Assembly: GCA_034927345.1 (NCBI GenBank)
Contig: JAYFQE010000002.1
Span: 310,001 to 374,000, forward strand
Source: JAYFQE01 sp034927345
GTDB lineage: Bacteria > Bacillota > Clostridia > Saccharofermentanales > UBA5734
Direction of reading: 5' to 3'
Length of the DNA stretch: 64,000 nt
The notes beneath the pieces are model-generated. The model saw only the letters and a program-made list of their open reading frames with translations, was not told where the DNA came from and did no database searches. Made by a program: the position numbers and the translations under genes. This document shows, in pieces, positions 7,580 through 17,429 of this stretch. Within the stretch, counting starts at the first letter, position 1, and every line of letters starts with the position of its first letter.

Positions 7580-8087
7580 AACGATCGAGATCTACACGGA
7601 CGGCGCCTGTTCCGGCAATCCCGGCCCCGGCGGCTGGGCGGCAATATTATCTGCGCACGGTGTAGAAAAAATAATCAGCGGCGGCGTTTTATCGACGACC
7701 AACAACCGGATGGAGCTGACCGCGGCCCTGGAAGCGTTAAAATGCCTGAAAAGGCCTTGCGGTATCCGCCTTTACAGCGACAGCGCCTATCTGGTATCTG
7801 CTTTCGTTAAGGGCTGGCTGGCACATTGGCAGAAGAACGGCTGGCGCAATTCAGCCGGGGATCCGGTCAGCAATCCCGATCTCTGGCAGGCGCTCCTTCA
7901 AATGGCGGCGCCGCATACGATCGAGTGGATCAAGGTTAAAGGGCATGCCGACCACGCTTATAACAACCGCTGCGACCAACTGGCCGTTGCAGAAATTAAA
8001 AAAATCAGATTGCAGACCGAGAAAAAGCCGCCGGCGTCAGAAGCCGGTAAACCGGAAACAACGGCAGCTGCAGAAGAGAAAGGGTGA
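7572..8087 (+). CDS. rnhA: Ribonuclease HI
   Basis: RNase HI cuts the RNA strand of RNA-DNA hybrids. All catalytic positions known from the E. coli enzyme are present: Asp10 (YTDGAC), Glu48 (RMELTAALEAL), Asp70 (YSDSAYL), His125 (KGHADH) and Asp135 (NRCDQLA). The 171-residue product has a short low-complexity C-terminal tail beyond the usual 155. It overlaps the end of proC by eight bases and the next gene by four, suggesting translational coupling. An intact RNase HI may explain why the rnhB gene further on tolerates a stop codon. Confidence 0.96.
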   Translation: MAETIEIYTDGACSGNPGPGGWAAILSAHGVEKIISGGVLSTTNNRMELTAALEALKCLKRPCGIRLYSDSAYLVSAFVKGWLAHWQKNGWRNSAGDPVSNPDLWQALLQMAAPHTIEWIKVKGHADHAYNNRCDQLAVAEIKKIRLQTEKKPPASEAGKPETTAAAEEKG

Positions 8088-8659
8088 ATGACTTGTTCCA
8101 GGAAACAAGCATTAAAACAGATCAGGCCTTTGTCGGCCGCGTTTTTCAAGTCGAAGTGCAAACGGTTTCTTTGCCGGACGGCCGCCCGGCAAGGCGGGAA
8201 ATTGTCCGTCATAGCGGCGGCGCTTGTGTTTTGGCACTGGATGATCAGCATCAGGTCTATATGGTGCGGCAATTCCGCAAGCCGTTTGACCGCGAATTGC
8301 TGGAGATACCGGCCGGAAAACTGGAACCGGGTGAAGATCCGCTTGATTGCGCCCGCCGGGAATTATCGGAGGAAACCGGCCTGACCGCTGAAAACATGGT
8401 TCTTTTAACCAGGCTGTATCCTTCGCCGGGTTATTGCAGTGAAGTCCTTTCGATTTATCTGGCAACCGGCCTGACCGCCGGCCAAGCCCACCTGGACGAC
8501 GGCGAACATCTGTCCTGCCAGCCTTTTCCGCTGACCCAGCTGTTGGATTGGGCCGACAAGGGAGAAATTCACGATGCAAAAACGCTGGCCGCCCTGCTGC
8601 TGGTCAGCCGCCGCATAACCGCCAATCCCGGACCGGCCGGAAATTCCGGTGAATCCTGA
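8084..8659 (+). CDS. nudF: Nudix hydrolase, ADP-ribose pyrophosphatase type
   Basis: Nudix enzymes hydrolyse nucleoside diphosphates linked to another group; this subfamily mostly splits ADP-ribose to AMP and ribose 5-phosphate. The 191-residue product holds a complete Nudix box at about residues 78-100 (GKLEPGEDPLDCARRE followed by LSEETGL). Upstream, VYMVRQFRKPFDRELLEIPAG and the downstream SPGYCSE loop match ADP-ribose pyrophosphatases. Start is GTG at 8084 in a GTGA overlap with the rnhA stop. The substrate is inferred from similarity; a different NDP-sugar is possible. Confidence 0.88.
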   Translation: MNDLFQETSIKTDQAFVGRVFQVEVQTVSLPDGRPARREIVRHSGGACVLALDDQHQVYMVRQFRKPFDRELLEIPAGKLEPGEDPLDCARRELSEETGLTAENMVLLTRLYPSPGYCSEVLSIYLATGLTAGQAHLDDGEHLSCQPFPLTQLLDWADKGEIHDAKTLAALLLVSRRITANPGPAGNSGES

Positions 8660-11441
8660 TATGGCTGCCGCGCCTATCGATCACAAAAAGGAAATCAACG
8701 GCGTGCTCTATCTGGCGGCAGCCGTTATTCTGGCGGTTGCTTATTACTGGCCGGACAGCGGCAGCGGCTGGCTGGGTAAATTCCTGCTCGATACCGGCCG
8801 CGGCTTTTTCGGCGCGGCTGCTCTGGCGCTGCCGGTTGTTTTTCTTTACATGGCCGTCGATTATTTATTGGAACAACACTTGAAGATCACGCGTTTGCGT
8901 TTTACTTATGTTTTTTTACTGCTGATTTCGGCTGCCGCTCTGATGCATATGATTACAGTCGATCCGGCTTCATTCCGCCTGCTTTGCCAGAATGAAGGCA
9001 ATAAGCCTGAAGCCTGGCAGGCTTTGCTGAAATTATGGCAAACCGGTATCCGGCCCGATTTACTGGAGAACAGCAAAACGATTTTAACCGGCGGCCTTTT
9101 AGGCGGCTGCCTTGCCGCGGCTCTGCAGGCGATAGCCGGTACGGTCGGTTCTTTGGTTTTACTGGGCGCTTTGATCCTGTCGCTGGTCATTCTGCTGTTC
9201 AACGTTTCTTTATCCGGCGCTTTTGGAAGGACGGCCCGGGCGATCAGCCATACGCGCGAGCGAGTGGACCAGGCGGTTCGCAGCGGTGTGACGCAGATCC
9301 AGCAAAATCACGCTGAACAAGCCGCCGACCGGAAAAGTTATGATCTGCTGCTCGATGAAAAAGCAGAAAAGGACGTAAAAACTTCGGCTGCCGACAATCA
9401 TGAACCGGCATCATCGGACGCCGCGGCGTCGGGCGCGGAGAGCCGGCCGGAAATCCGTAAACCGACACTGCTGGAGAATTTAAAACGACTTTTCCAGCCT
9501 AATGAAGAAGAAGATGGCGTTCGCGGCCTGTCCGCCGAGGATCTGACTGTGCCGGAATTCCTGCAGGACGGCAGGCCGGCCGGAACCGCATCGGCGGCAG
9601 ACCGTTCAAATCCGCCAACCGGGCAGGAAGAACCGGGCTTACGTCAGCAATCGGCGTTTGATTTACGAATCAAAGGTCCGGATTGGGTACTCTCGCCAGC
9701 GGAAACCTCGGGTTCTCAGCAAAAAGGCCTGGATTATTCAATGGACCTGAATCCGGCTTCAGCCGATAGCAAACGCCAGCCTTATCCTGCTGTCAGCGCG
9801 GAGCAGCCAAGCGTAGCTTCAGCCGGCGCATCGCCTGACGAACACCATGAGAATCCCGCCGCTGAACCTGCGGGATCAGACCGGTCCGGCTGGACCGACC
9901 GGACAGAACCTGTTGCCGGCGTCGTTCAGCCGATGATCTTAAAAACACCTCATGCTGAATCCGGCATGCAGATCGGCCTTGAAATACCTTATCAGGCTCC
10001 GTCGCTGCAGCTTCTGCGCGATGACCCCGCTCCGACGGTCAACCGGAGCAACAGCCAATCGGTGCAGGCTTTAGGGCAGAAACTGGAACATACGCTGCAG
10101 AGTTTTGGCATCCAGGCAACCGTTGTCCATGTGACAACAGGCCCGACGATTACGCGTTTTGAACTAAGTCCCGGTCCGGGTGTAAAGGTCAGCCGTATTG
10201 TCAGCCTGGCTGACGATATCGCTTTGAATCTGGCGGCTTTAGGCGTGCGGATCGAAGCGCCGATACCGGGGAAATCGGCGATCGGCATCGAGATCCCGAA
10301 TAAAGAAACCTCGCCGGTTTTACTGCGCAGCCTTTTGGAATCACCAGAATTTCAACGCAGTCATTCTCCTTTGACTGCCGCTTTGGGAAGAGATATCCAG
10401 GGCAGCCCGGTTTTGTGTGATCTGGCAAAAATGCCGCATCTGCTGATTGCCGGCGCAACCGGTTCCGGTAAATCCGTTTGCATCAATGCCATCCTGATGA
10501 GTATTTTATACCGTTCAAGTCCGGAAGACGTCCGTTTGCTGATGATCGATCCTAAAGTCGTCGAACTCAGTGTTTATAATGGAATTCCGCATCTTTTGGC
10601 TCCTGTGGTTACCGATCCCAAAAAAGCCGCCAATACATTGCTTTGGGCCGTCAACGAGATGGTCCGCCGTTACGGCTTGTTTGCTGAAAAGACCGTACGC
10701 GATATCAATTCATATAATGCTGCCGCGGCAAGGGGAGAGGGCGAATATGAGAAGCTGCCCCTGATTCTTTTGGTTATTGACGAATTATCCGACCTGATGG
10801 CGACTACGCCGACCGAGGTTGAGGATGCCATCGCCCGCCTGACCGCCATGGCCCGGGCGGCTGGCATCCATTTGATTATTGCAACGCAGCGGCCGTCTGT
10901 AGACGTCATTACGGGCGTCATTAAAGCTAATATTCCTTCGCGGATCGCCTTCGCCGTCGCGTCGCAGGTCGATTCACGCACTATTCTGGATATGGCCGGA
11001 GCAGAAAAACTCCTTGGCAAAGGCGATATGCTTTATTATCCGCAGAGTTCGGCTAAACCGATCCGCGGCCAGGGCGCCTTTGTCACCGACTCCGAAGTCG
11101 AGCGTGTTTTAACCGCGATCAAAGCCCAGCACACAGCCGAATATGATCAGGCGATCACCGATGCCATTATGACCGCGCCGCCGTCCGGCAGCAGGGAAAA
11201 AGACAGCAGCGAACAACAAGATGAATTGCTGCCGCAAGCTCTGGGGATTGTTGTCGAAGCAGGTTATGCTTCCGTTTCGCTTTTACAGCGGCGCATGAAT
11301 GTCGGTTATCCGCGCGCGGCGCGACTGATCGACCGGATGCAGGAAATGGGATATGTCGGCCCCTTTGAAGGAAGCAAGCCGCGCAAGGTCCTGATTACGG
11401 CGGCTCAATTTTTAGAACTGAAAGCCAAGGAGGATCATTAA
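8649..11441 (+). CDS. ftsK: FtsK/SpoIIIE-type DNA translocase
   Basis: Membrane-anchored ATPase that pumps chromosomal DNA through the closing septum or into the forespore. The 930-residue protein has about four N-terminal membrane segments (residues about 15-190), a long acidic and Ala/Pro-rich linker, an alpha/beta motor with Walker A (GATGSGKS) and Walker B (LLVIDELSDLM), the conserved ATQRPSVDVITGVIKANIPSR segment, and a C-terminal winged-helix gamma domain (ALGIVVEAGYASVSLLQRR to PRKVLI) that reads oriented DNA motifs. Start is GTG 8649 overlapping nudF; ATG 8661 is an alternative. Whether it acts in vegetative division or sporulation cannot be decided here. Confidence 0.95.
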   Translation: MNPDMAAAPIDHKKEINGVLYLAAAVILAVAYYWPDSGSGWLGKFLLDTGRGFFGAAALALPVVFLYMAVDYLLEQHLKITRLRFTYVFLLLISAAALMHMITVDPASFRLLCQNEGNKPEAWQALLKLWQTGIRPDLLENSKTILTGGLLGGCLAAALQAIAGTVGSLVLLGALILSLVILLFNVSLSGAFGRTARAISHTRERVDQAVRSGVTQIQQNHAEQAADRKSYDLLLDEKAEKDVKTSAADNHEPASSDAAASGAESRPEIRKPTLLENLKRLFQPNEEEDGVRGLSAEDLTVPEFLQDGRPAGTASAADRSNPPTGQEEPGLRQQSAFDLRIKGPDWVLSPAETSGSQQKGLDYSMDLNPASADSKRQPYPAVSAEQPSVASAGASPDEHHENPAAEPAGSDRSGWTDRTEPVAGVVQPMILKTPHAESGMQIGLEIPYQAPSLQLLRDDPAPTVNRSNSQSVQALGQKLEHTLQSFGIQATVVHVTTGPTITRFELSPGPGVKVSRIVSLADDIALNLAALGVRIEAPIPGKSAIGIEIPNKETSPVLLRSLLESPEFQRSHSPLTAALGRDIQGSPVLCDLAKMPHLLIAGATGSGKSVCINAILMSILYRSSPEDVRLLMIDPKVVELSVYNGIPHLLAPVVTDPKKAANTLLWAVNEMVRRYGLFAEKTVRDINSYNAAAARGEGEYEKLPLILLVIDELSDLMATTPTEVEDAIARLTAMARAAGIHLIIATQRPSVDVITGVIKANIPSRIAFAVASQVDSRTILDMAGAEKLLGKGDMLYYPQSSAKPIRGQGAFVTDSEVERVLTAIKAQHTAEYDQAITDAIMTAPPSGSREKDSSEQQDELLPQALGIVVEAGYASVSLLQRRMNVGYPRAARLIDRMQEMGYVGPFEGSKPRKVLITAAQFLELKAKEDH

Positions 11442-11443
11442 GG

Positions 11444-13516
11444 ATGCCGCATTTACCCATGGACCGTAATGAAATGGCCGCTTATGGCTGGGATGAACTG
11501 GATTTTCTTTTTATCAGCGGCGACGCTTATGTCGATCACCCCAGCTTTGGCGCGGCGTTATTGACGCGGTTGCTTGAAGATGCCGGTTATCGCGTCGGCT
11601 TGATTGCCCAGCCTTCTTTAACCGATAAGACAAGTCTGCGGGTTATGGGAAAACCACGCCTGGCGGTTCTTGTTTCTTCAGGCGTTGTTGATTCAATGGT
11701 GAATCATTACACCGCAGCAAAAAAACCGCGATCGGAAGATTGCTATTCGCCGGGCGGCCAGAGCGGTAAAAGGCCGGATCGTGCATTAATCCGTTATGGT
11801 CAGATGGTTCGTGAGCAGCTCGGGGATATTCCGCTGGTTATCGGCGGCATCGAGGCAAGTCTACGGCGGTTTGCCCATTATGATTACTGGAGCGGCCAGG
11901 TCCGGCGCAGTATTCTGCAGGACAGTCAGGCCGATCTGCTGATTTATGGCATGGGTGAAGCGACGCTCTTAGAGTTGGCCGCTTTACTGGCCAGAGGCGT
12001 TCCCATCCAGAAACTGAACGCTTTGCGCGGTACGGCCGTACTGGCTAAAATAGACCAACTGCCGCGGCAAACGGCGGCTTTTATCGAACAACACGGCAGT
12101 TTTACTCTGAACAGCAGAAACCGGACGCCCGATGATCTGGCAAAACCGGTATTGCCTGAAGATGGCCAGCACATTATGCTGCCGGATTATCAGGAATCGG
12201 CAGCCGACCGGCTTGCGTATGCCGTGGCCTTTCGCTATCAGTACCGGGAACAGGATCCGGGATCCGGAAAAACTTTAATCCAGCGGCATGGCGAACGATA
12301 TCTGGTGCAAAATCCGCCGCGGATGCCCATGACGACCGGCGAACTGGACCGGATTTATCGCTTGCCTTATATGCGCACGGCGCATCCCCGATACGATCAG
12401 GCCGGCGGCGTTCCGGCCTTGGCGGAAGTCAGTTTCAGCATCAACAGCCATCGCGGCTGTTTCGGCGGCTGTAATTTTTGCGCCATTACCTATCACCAAG
12501 GCCGGATTGTCCAAAGCCGCAGCCCGCAGTCCATTTTGGAAGAAGCAAAAAGCTTGGCCTGCCAGCAGGGTTTTAAGGGCTATATTCATGATGTCGGCGG
12601 TCCGACGGCAAATTTTTATCAACAGGCTTGCAGCCGCCAGCGTCAAGGTTCTTTCTGCAAAAACAGGTCTTGTCTGTTTCCCCAGCCTTGTCCGGAACTG
12701 AAACCGGATCATGGGCCTTATATGGATCTTTTACGTCAGATACGCGGCATACCCGGCATAAAGAAAGTATTTGTCCGTTCGGGAATCCGCTTTGACTATC
12801 TGCAGCTGGATCAAAAACATGATTTTCTCAGGGCACTTTGCCGTGATCACGTAAGCGGCCAGCTCAAAGTGGCGCCGGAACACACCTGTCCGGGTGTTCT
12901 GGCGGCGATGGGGAAGCCAGGTCCGGAATATTACCAGGCCTTTCGTCAGCGTTATGAAGAGATCAATAAACAATTAGGCTTACATCAATATCTGGTTCCT
13001 TACCTGATGTCAGGCCACCCCGGTTGTTCTTTGTCGGATGCTGTCGATCTGGCGCTGGAAATCAGGGAAAGCCGGGTAATGCCGGAACAAGTGCAAGACT
13101 TTTATCCGACGCCGGGTACGGTGTCGACGACCATGTATTATACTGGATTTGATCCGTTTACCCTGCAGCCGGTTCATGTTCCCACCGGAGAAGAAAAAAT
13201 CCTCCAGCGAGCACTATTACAGCCCGGGAAGCCTGAGAACCGGTTTAAAGTCATTAAAGCTCTGCAGCTGACCGGCCGCATGGAACTGATCGGATACGGT
13301 CCCGGGAAATTGCTGCCGCCAGCGAAATGGCGGCATAAAAAAACCGGCCAAACCGACGGTTCCGATTGTGAAATACTGCCGAACCAGGAAAAGGCGGCTA
13401 AATTACTGATTAATGATGACAAACCGCTTGTCAAGGAAAGCAAGCAGCCTGTCAGAGAAGAAAAGCCGTCCCGGAACAGGGATGAGAAAATGCACCGTAA
13501 TAACAGGAGGCACTAA
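11444..13516 (+). CDS. ygiQ: YgiQ-family radical SAM protein (UPF0313)
   Basis: A 690-residue protein of the widespread YgiQ family whose reaction is still unknown. It has an N-terminal B12-binding-like region (FLFISGDAYVDHPSFGAALL), the three-cysteine cluster motif CFGGCNFC that binds the [4Fe-4S] cluster for SAM cleavage, and the family's C-terminal features (QVQDFYPTPGT; TGFDPFTLQPV). The basic tail after about residue 640 is low complexity. AAGGAGG lies about 10 bases before the ATG, which starts two bases after the ftsK stop. The position between ftsK and folD gives no clear clue to function. Confidence 0.92.
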   Translation: MPHLPMDRNEMAAYGWDELDFLFISGDAYVDHPSFGAALLTRLLEDAGYRVGLIAQPSLTDKTSLRVMGKPRLAVLVSSGVVDSMVNHYTAAKKPRSEDCYSPGGQSGKRPDRALIRYGQMVREQLGDIPLVIGGIEASLRRFAHYDYWSGQVRRSILQDSQADLLIYGMGEATLLELAALLARGVPIQKLNALRGTAVLAKIDQLPRQTAAFIEQHGSFTLNSRNRTPDDLAKPVLPEDGQHIMLPDYQESAADRLAYAVAFRYQYREQDPGSGKTLIQRHGERYLVQNPPRMPMTTGELDRIYRLPYMRTAHPRYDQAGGVPALAEVSFSINSHRGCFGGCNFCAITYHQGRIVQSRSPQSILEEAKSLACQQGFKGYIHDVGGPTANFYQQACSRQRQGSFCKNRSCLFPQPCPELKPDHGPYMDLLRQIRGIPGIKKVFVRSGIRFDYLQLDQKHDFLRALCRDHVSGQLKVAPEHTCPGVLAAMGKPGPEYYQAFRQRYEEINKQLGLHQYLVPYLMSGHPGCSLSDAVDLALEIRESRVMPEQVQDFYPTPGTVSTTMYYTGFDPFTLQPVHVPTGEEKILQRALLQPGKPENRFKVIKALQLTGRMELIGYGPGKLLPPAKWRHKKTGQTDGSDCEILPNQEKAAKLLINDDKPLVKESKQPVREEKPSRNRDEKMHRNNRRH

Positions 13517-13519
13517 ATC

Positions 13520-14380
13520 ATGAGCATCACAATCCGCGGAAAAGAACTGGCTGCCGATATCAGGAGCCAAATTGCCGGACAGGTCGGCAAAATTCACAGC
13601 CAAACCGGCAAAAGGCCCGGACTGGCTGTCATACAAGTCGGTGATGATCCCGCTTCTTTAATTTATGTCAATAATAAAAAGAGAGCGTGTGAAGAAGCCG
13701 GTATCCGTTCTTTTGGCTATCAACTGCCCAACGAAGTGTCGCAGCTGGAATTATTGACCTTGATCGACACTTTGAACCGCGACCGCCAGATTCATGGCAT
13801 CCTTTGCCAGCTGCCCCTGCCTTCGCACATTGACGCATTTACTATCTTATGTGCCATTGTCCCGGAGAAAGATGTCGACGGCTTTCATCCGGTTAATGTC
13901 GGCCTGCTTTCGCTGGGCCGCGATTGTCTGGTTCCCTGCACGCCGTCCGGCGTCCTGGCGATGCTGAAGGCTTATGACCGGCCGATCAACGGCCAGCACT
14001 GCGTGATCATCGGCCGCAGCAATATCGTCGGTAAACCGGCCGCCCAGCTGATGCTTAAAGAACACGCGACAGTCACCATAGCCCATTCCAGAACCCGTGA
14101 CCTGCCGGCATTATGCCGGGAAGCCGATATCTTGATCGCCGCGGTCGGCCGGCCTAAAATGATCACCGCCGATTACATCAAACCAGGCGCTACCGTTATT
14201 GATGTCGGCATCAACCGGGACGAAAACGGCAAAGTTGTCGGCGACGTCGATTTTGCCGGCGTTTCCGAGATTGCCGGCGCAATTACGCCGGTGCCCAACG
14301 GCGTCGGCCCCATGACTATAGCCATGTTGCTGCAAAATACACTGAAAGCTTTTCGCCGGCTGGAAAATCTGGGGGATTAA
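13520..14380 (+). CDS. folD: Methylenetetrahydrofolate dehydrogenase / cyclohydrolase
   Basis: FolD interconverts 5,10-methylene- and 10-formyl-tetrahydrofolate with NADP, feeding purine and methionine synthesis. The 286-residue product has every family hallmark: VGDDPASLIYVNNKKRAC, GILCQLPLPSHID, KDVDGFHPVNVG, the dinucleotide loop GRSNIVGKPAAQLML, and TPVPNGVGPMTIAMLLQNT. The catalytic lysine is in YVNNKKRA. It starts four bases after ygiQ with a GGAGG ribosome site inside the upstream gene, and precedes cinA by 27 bases. Confidence 0.97.
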   Translation: MSITIRGKELAADIRSQIAGQVGKIHSQTGKRPGLAVIQVGDDPASLIYVNNKKRACEEAGIRSFGYQLPNEVSQLELLTLIDTLNRDRQIHGILCQLPLPSHIDAFTILCAIVPEKDVDGFHPVNVGLLSLGRDCLVPCTPSGVLAMLKAYDRPINGQHCVIIGRSNIVGKPAAQLMLKEHATVTIAHSRTRDLPALCREADILIAAVGRPKMITADYIKPGATVIDVGINRDENGKVVGDVDFAGVSEIAGAITPVPNGVGPMTIAMLLQNTLKAFRRLENLGD

Positions 14381-14407
14381 ACAACCGGCTTCAGGAGGAT
14401 AAAATCC

Positions 14408-15664
14408 ATGAGCCCGATAAAAAATGCCGAAATCTTATGTGTCGGAACAGAATTGCTGCTGGGACAAATTACGAACACCAACGCCGCCTGGCTGGCGCGC
14501 GAACTCAGCCTGACCGGCATCCATTCCTATTATCAGACTGTAGTCGGGGACAATCCGGAACGCCTTTCAGCCATGCTGGAACTGGCTGCCGGACGGTCGG
14601 ACCTGATTATTCTGACCGGCGGCCTGGGCCCGACGCAAGATGATCTGACTATGGCGGTGGCCGCGCAGGTTGCCGGCCTGCCTTTAAAGCTTCACGAACC
14701 GAGCCGCGCGGCCATTGAGCATTATTTTACCCAGACCGGCCGCCGCCAGATAACGGATAATAACTGGAAACAGGCCTTGATGCCGGATCCGTCGATTGTC
14801 CTGCCCAATCATAACGGCACGGCTCCCGGCGCCATCTTTGAGATGCGGCGCGGAGAAAAGGTGTGTACTCTGGTTTTACTGCCCGGTCCGCCTTCGGAGA
14901 TGCAGCTTATGTTCCGTGAATCAGTTGCGCCCTACCTGGAGCAGCATACGGCCACACGGCTGCGGCATTGCTTTGTCCGTCTGATCGGTATCGGAGAATC
15001 GGCAGCTGAAACCCGGCTGCTGGACTTGATCAACGGCCAAGGCAATCCAACCCTGGCATCTTATGCCTCTGAAGGCGAGGTCATGTTCCGCATCACGCAA
15101 TCGGTTGTTCATGATGATGATCCCGATTTGACCGCGGCTATGCTTACTGAAGTCAAGAAAAGAGTCGGCGAATTCATCTATGAAATCGGGCCGCGGACGA
15201 TGCCGGAAGTTGTGTATGATCTGCTGCTGCAGCGACAGGAAACAATTGGATTTGCCGAATCCTGCACCGGCGGCCTCATTTCCGCACAATTAACAGATTT
15301 AGCCGGAGTTTCGGCGGTTTTTCGCGGCAGTGTGGTTGCTTATAATAATCAGGTCAAAACTCGGATCCTGCATGTATCCCCGGATATTCTAGCCCAATAT
15401 GGCGCGGTCAGCGCCGAATGCGCGGAAGCCATGGCGATAGGATGTCGTGATGTCCTGGGCAGCGACTGGGCTGTTTCCGTAACCGGCATTGCAGGTCCGG
15501 ATGGCGGCAGCGCCGAAAAACCGATCGGCCTTGTTTTCCTGGCGGTCGCCGGCCCGAATGGCACGATGACAAAGCGGCTGCAATTGACCGGCAATCGGCT
15601 GCGTATCCGTAAAGTATCCGCTTTGAACGCGTTTGATCTGCTCAGAAGGCAATTGATTCCATGA
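14408..15664 (+). CDS. cinA: CinA, competence/damage-inducible protein (nicotinamide-nucleotide amidase)
   Basis: CinA-type proteins recycle pyridine nucleotides: an N-terminal molybdopterin-binding-like (COG1058) domain with pyrophosphatase activity and a C-terminal amidase that deamidates NMN. The 418-residue product has both: GTELLLGQITNTNAAWLA and ILTGGLGPTQDD at the N-terminus, and FAESCTGGLISAQLTD, VVAYNNQVKTRIL and SVTGIAGPDGG at the C-terminus. AGGAGG precedes the ATG. In many Bacillota cinA lies directly upstream of recA; here murJ is inserted between them. Confidence 0.95.
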   Translation: MSPIKNAEILCVGTELLLGQITNTNAAWLARELSLTGIHSYYQTVVGDNPERLSAMLELAAGRSDLIILTGGLGPTQDDLTMAVAAQVAGLPLKLHEPSRAAIEHYFTQTGRRQITDNNWKQALMPDPSIVLPNHNGTAPGAIFEMRRGEKVCTLVLLPGPPSEMQLMFRESVAPYLEQHTATRLRHCFVRLIGIGESAAETRLLDLINGQGNPTLASYASEGEVMFRITQSVVHDDDPDLTAAMLTEVKKRVGEFIYEIGPRTMPEVVYDLLLQRQETIGFAESCTGGLISAQLTDLAGVSAVFRGSVVAYNNQVKTRILHVSPDILAQYGAVSAECAEAMAIGCRDVLGSDWAVSVTGIAGPDGGSAEKPIGLVFLAVAGPNGTMTKRLQLTGNRLRIRKVSALNAFDLLRRQLIP

Positions 15665-17286
15665 ACGCCCCGGAAGAGCAGACCAATCTTGAGCCGGCCG
15701 GCAAGAAAGCCGGTAAATCGGCTAGTCTTTCTTTAGCCGCCATATTGATGATGGCCGGACTTTTATTCAGTAAGATTACCGGTCAGCTGCGGGAAATCCT
15801 GGTTGTTCCGATCCTGGGCCTGGGCACAGGATCAGATGCTTTTTTTCTGGGCTTTCAGATACCGGACCTTTTTTACCAACTACTGGTCGGCGGCGCGATT
15901 CAAGCAGCCATAACGCCGTCTTTAGCTGCCTCCCTGGAAAAAAAGCAGGAAAAGAAGGGCTGGCGGAGTCTGAGCATCTTCATCAACCTGGCGGCGATCG
16001 TTATGCTTATTGCGGTTGCAGCAGGGGAGCTTTTGGCGCCGCAGCTGATCCAGATGTATAACAGTAAAAAAGAACCGGCTGTTATCGCTTTGGCGATTGA
16101 AGTAACACGAGCGTTGTTTCCGCAGGTTTTTTTCATGATGCTGGCTGCTCTTTGCATCGGCATCCTCAACGCCTATAAGAAATTTTCTTCCACAGCCTTC
16201 GGCCCTTCGGTTTATAACATCTGCGTTATTCTGGCGATGATCATCCTCGGCCGCTCCGGTGCGGTCGGCGCCGCGACCGGCGTCATGCTGTCGGCTTTTG
16301 TTTATTTCGTCATGCAATTTATCCTGGCCAGACGGGAATTCCGGAATTATACGTTCTCGCTGGACTATCATGACAGCGGTTTCCGCCGTCTTTTGCACCT
16401 GGCGGTTCCGACGTTGATCTCCGGCTCGATCGTTCAAGTTAACATGATTATCCTGACTGCTTTTGCCAACGAAAACCCGGGCGATGTCACCTTGCTGCGT
16501 AATGCTTCGACGACCTGGCAGCTGCCTTACGGCGTGTTTGCCGTGGCGCTCGGCAATGTCATGCTGCCTTCGCTGGCCGGATATCATGCCAGACAGGATG
16601 TTACCGCCGGCCGCCGGATTTATACACGCAGCTTGCGCAGCGCGCTGTTTTTAATTTTCCCTTCAGCCGCGCTGTTTCTGGTCATGCAGCAGGATACGAT
16701 CCGGGCTATATTCCAATGGAGTAAAGACTACTCGGACCGCAGCATTGCTGTCGCAGCCTCGATCCTCGGCTGGTATTGCCTGGCCATGGTTGCCCAGACC
16801 GTTATTTTCATCACCAACCAGGCTTTTTATGCTCGCAAGGTAACACGCGTCGCCCTTTACAACGGTATTCTGACCTTAATTTTAAATGCTTTGTTCAGTT
16901 GGCTGCTGACCCGTTTTACGCCTTTAGGCGTCAGCAGTTTATCCCTCTCGTACGCAATGACCAGCCTGATCAGCGCCGTCCTTTTGTATTTGATATACAG
17001 CCGCGGCTTTCCGGGAGCCGCGCCCAAACGGTTGTGGCCGTTCATCATGCGCTGCTGCCTGTGTGCCTCCGTCTTGATTTTAACCGTTTTAGCCTTGAAT
17101 ACTTTACCCATCGCACCGGCAGGCAAGATTGCCCAGCTGATCTGGTTTGCCGTTCGCGCTGCAATCGGCCTGGCTATTTATCTGACGGCGGCTTATGCCT
17201 TGCAGATGCCGGAGTCGGCGCAAACGCTGGAAAAGATCGGCCGAATCTGGAAAAAATTAACTGGCGGCAAGTCTGTCCAATCCTGA
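15661..17286 (+). CDS. murJ: MurJ/MviN-type lipid II flippase
   Basis: A 541-residue polytopic membrane protein of the MOP superfamily, which moves lipid II across the cytoplasmic membrane for peptidoglycan synthesis. The first segment (SLAAILMMAGLLFSKITGQ) and the following LREILVVPILGLGTGSDAFFLGF are typical of MurJ. LPYGVFAVALGNVMLPSLA corresponds to the conserved L-P-x-G-x-F-x-x-A motif. I count about 13-14 hydrophobic segments. Start ATG 15661 overlaps the cinA stop (ATGA). It ends the long proC-murJ run; recA after it has its own promoter. Confidence 0.93.
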   Translation: MNAPEEQTNLEPAGKKAGKSASLSLAAILMMAGLLFSKITGQLREILVVPILGLGTGSDAFFLGFQIPDLFYQLLVGGAIQAAITPSLAASLEKKQEKKGWRSLSIFINLAAIVMLIAVAAGELLAPQLIQMYNSKKEPAVIALAIEVTRALFPQVFFMMLAALCIGILNAYKKFSSTAFGPSVYNICVILAMIILGRSGAVGAATGVMLSAFVYFVMQFILARREFRNYTFSLDYHDSGFRRLLHLAVPTLISGSIVQVNMIILTAFANENPGDVTLLRNASTTWQLPYGVFAVALGNVMLPSLAGYHARQDVTAGRRIYTRSLRSALFLIFPSAALFLVMQQDTIRAIFQWSKDYSDRSIAVAASILGWYCLAMVAQTVIFITNQAFYARKVTRVALYNGILTLILNALFSWLLTRFTPLGVSSLSLSYAMTSLISAVLLYLIYSRGFPGAAPKRLWPFIMRCCLCASVLILTVLALNTLPIAPAGKIAQLIWFAVRAAIGLAIYLTAAYALQMPESAQTLEKIGRIWKKLTGGKSVQS

Positions 17287-17361
17287 CAAACGGAAAGGCC
17301 TTGCCCGGATGTATTTTTGTTGTTTTATTATCTTTTGTCGCCTTTTGTCGGTCTTGTTTCC

Positions 17362-17390
17362 TTGACTTGACCCTGGCGGATCTTTATAAT
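17362..17390 (+). promoter_or_regulatory. recA promoter
   Basis: -35 TTGACT (17362-17367), 17-base spacer, -10 TATAAT (17385-17390). The start point is expected near 17397, immediately before the LexA box. Confidence 0.85.
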
Positions 17391-17401
17391 GTTGTTTAAA
17401 G

Positions 17402-17413
17402 GAACGATTGTTC
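17402..17413 (+). promoter_or_regulatory. LexA (SOS) box of recA
   Basis: GAAC-GATT-GTTC, a perfect inverted repeat matching the Gram-positive LexA consensus CGAAC-N4-GTTCG core. It lies just downstream of the recA -10 element and before the ribosome site, where bound LexA would block transcription. lexA itself is at the end of the window. Confidence 0.88.
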
Positions 17414-17429
17414 TATTATGGAGGTAGTT

